A stretch of DNA of 5,172 bases from Candidatus Campbelliibacteriota bacterium (lineage in GTDB: Bacteria > Patescibacteriota > Minisyncoccia > Phycocordibacterales > CSBR16-193), in the NCBI GenBank assembly GCA_007129455.1, contig SKVL01000043.1:1-5172 (forward strand). Direction: 5' to 3'. Positions 4,862-5,172 of this stretch are shown piece by piece (position 1 is the stretch's first letter; every line of letters begins with the position of its first letter). Under the pieces are notes generated by a model. It saw only the letters and a list, made by a program, of their open reading frames with translations, searched no databases and was not told the DNA's origin. The translations under genes were made by a program, and so were the position numbers.

Positions 4862-5172
4862 TCATGTTACTTTCTTTAGCGATACAGGAACCGACTTTAA
4901 GGCCGGAAAACCACTGATCTGATCCCTCGGTTGATCGGGAATAAGCTCACTGACATTGCCCTTATCAAACCCGTGTGGAACCTGCACAACTCCCTTTAAG
5001 ATTGCTTCGGGTTCTTTCACCAGGGCTTTCATAGTAAGTGAACCCAAATCTGAAGTAATATGTACCAGGTCTCCATCTTCTATCCCAAGACTTTCGGCAT
5101 CTTCGGCATTAATCTCAATAAGTGGTTCAGGCATAGCTTTACTCAGCTTAGGTATATTATGATAACAGCTGT
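4862..5172 (-). CDS. Molybdopterin-dependent oxidoreductase, C-terminal dinucleotide-binding domain (5' end outside window)
   Basis: The minus-strand frame is open from the window edge at 5172 to TGA 4864-4862, giving 103 residues. The ATG at 5134 is internal: codons before it read SCYHNIPKLSKA, which is typical of the family just before this point. The visible part is the molybdopterin-dinucleotide-binding domain that closes DMSO-reductase-family enzymes such as formate dehydrogenases and thiosulfate or polysulfide reductases. Key patterns are C-HNIP, then EPLIEIN-EDA-SLGI-DGDLV, S-LGS-T-KALV, VVQVPHGFDKGNVSEL and DQISGFPALKSVPV. The domain binds the nucleotide end of the cofactor; the active site lies upstream and cannot be seen, so the substrate is undetermined. 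The sequence ends where such proteins normally end. Downstream on the same strand are a 188-nt gap and a separate promoter, so it is probably not co-transcribed with the next gene. Molybdopterin enzymes are uncommon in Patescibacteria. Confidence 0.85.
   Translation of the reverse strand, partial: SCYHNIPKLSKAMPEPLIEINAEDAESLGIEDGDLVHITSDLGSLTMKALVKEPEAILKGVVQVPHGFDKGNVSELIPDQPRDQISGFPALKSVPVSLKKVT

Noticed and set aside
5134..5134. ATG as the start of a small stand-alone molybdopterin-binding protein
   Set aside because: The frame stays open to the window edge and encodes the expected preceding C-HNIP segment, so the gene begins outside the window.
1..5172. CRISPR array, tRNA or rRNA genes
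   Set aside because: I saw no regularly spaced direct repeats and no cloverleaf or conserved rRNA segments on either strand.

Overview
The window most resembles a genome from Patescibacteria (the Candidate Phyla Radiation). This rests on family resemblance, not a database search: short genes, moderately AT-rich DNA, a VapBC module and a very large alpha-helical protein ending in a GNAT-like domain, all of types I associate with that group. UGA ends two genes where their families normally end and UAA ends others, so the code appears standard. That argues against the UGA=Gly lineages (Gracilibacteria/Absconditabacteria).

Layout, left to right. (1) 1-234 (+): the last 77 residues of a class I SAM-dependent methyltransferase. 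It is followed after 26 nt by a complete 182-residue membrane-anchored protein (261-809, +) of unknown function. (2) 856-1411 (-): a vapB-vapC toxin-antitoxin pair converging on the previous gene. vapC carries an in-frame UAA at codon 34 in an otherwise well preserved PIN-domain protein, so it is annotated as a pseudogene. The 53-codon antitoxin ORF is intact and has a good promoter. (3) 1424-1956: a gene-poor stretch that is not empty. It holds two small hairpins, a striking 112-nt composite hairpin (1611-1722), and a 52-codon remnant of the C-terminus of an IscU/NifU-type Fe-S scaffold protein (1761-1919, -). It ends with the promoter of the next gene. (4) 1957-4146 (+): a 729-residue, mostly helical soluble protein with a GNAT-like fold near its C-terminus. 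(5) 4143-4673 (-): a membrane-anchored protein whose outer domain resembles the sensing domain of TrmB-like regulators but has no DNA-binding domain. Its stop codon overlaps the stop of the 729-residue gene. (6) 4862-5172 (-): the C-terminal 103 residues of a molybdopterin-dependent oxidoreductase whose beginning lies outside the window.

The genes do not form one pathway. This looks like an accessory, partly decaying region. Its main features are a broken toxin, a beheaded Fe-S scaffold gene, a REP/MITE-like hairpin, and a repeated promoter layout (TANAAT, six bases, then ATG) upstream of three genes that predicts leaderless mRNAs.
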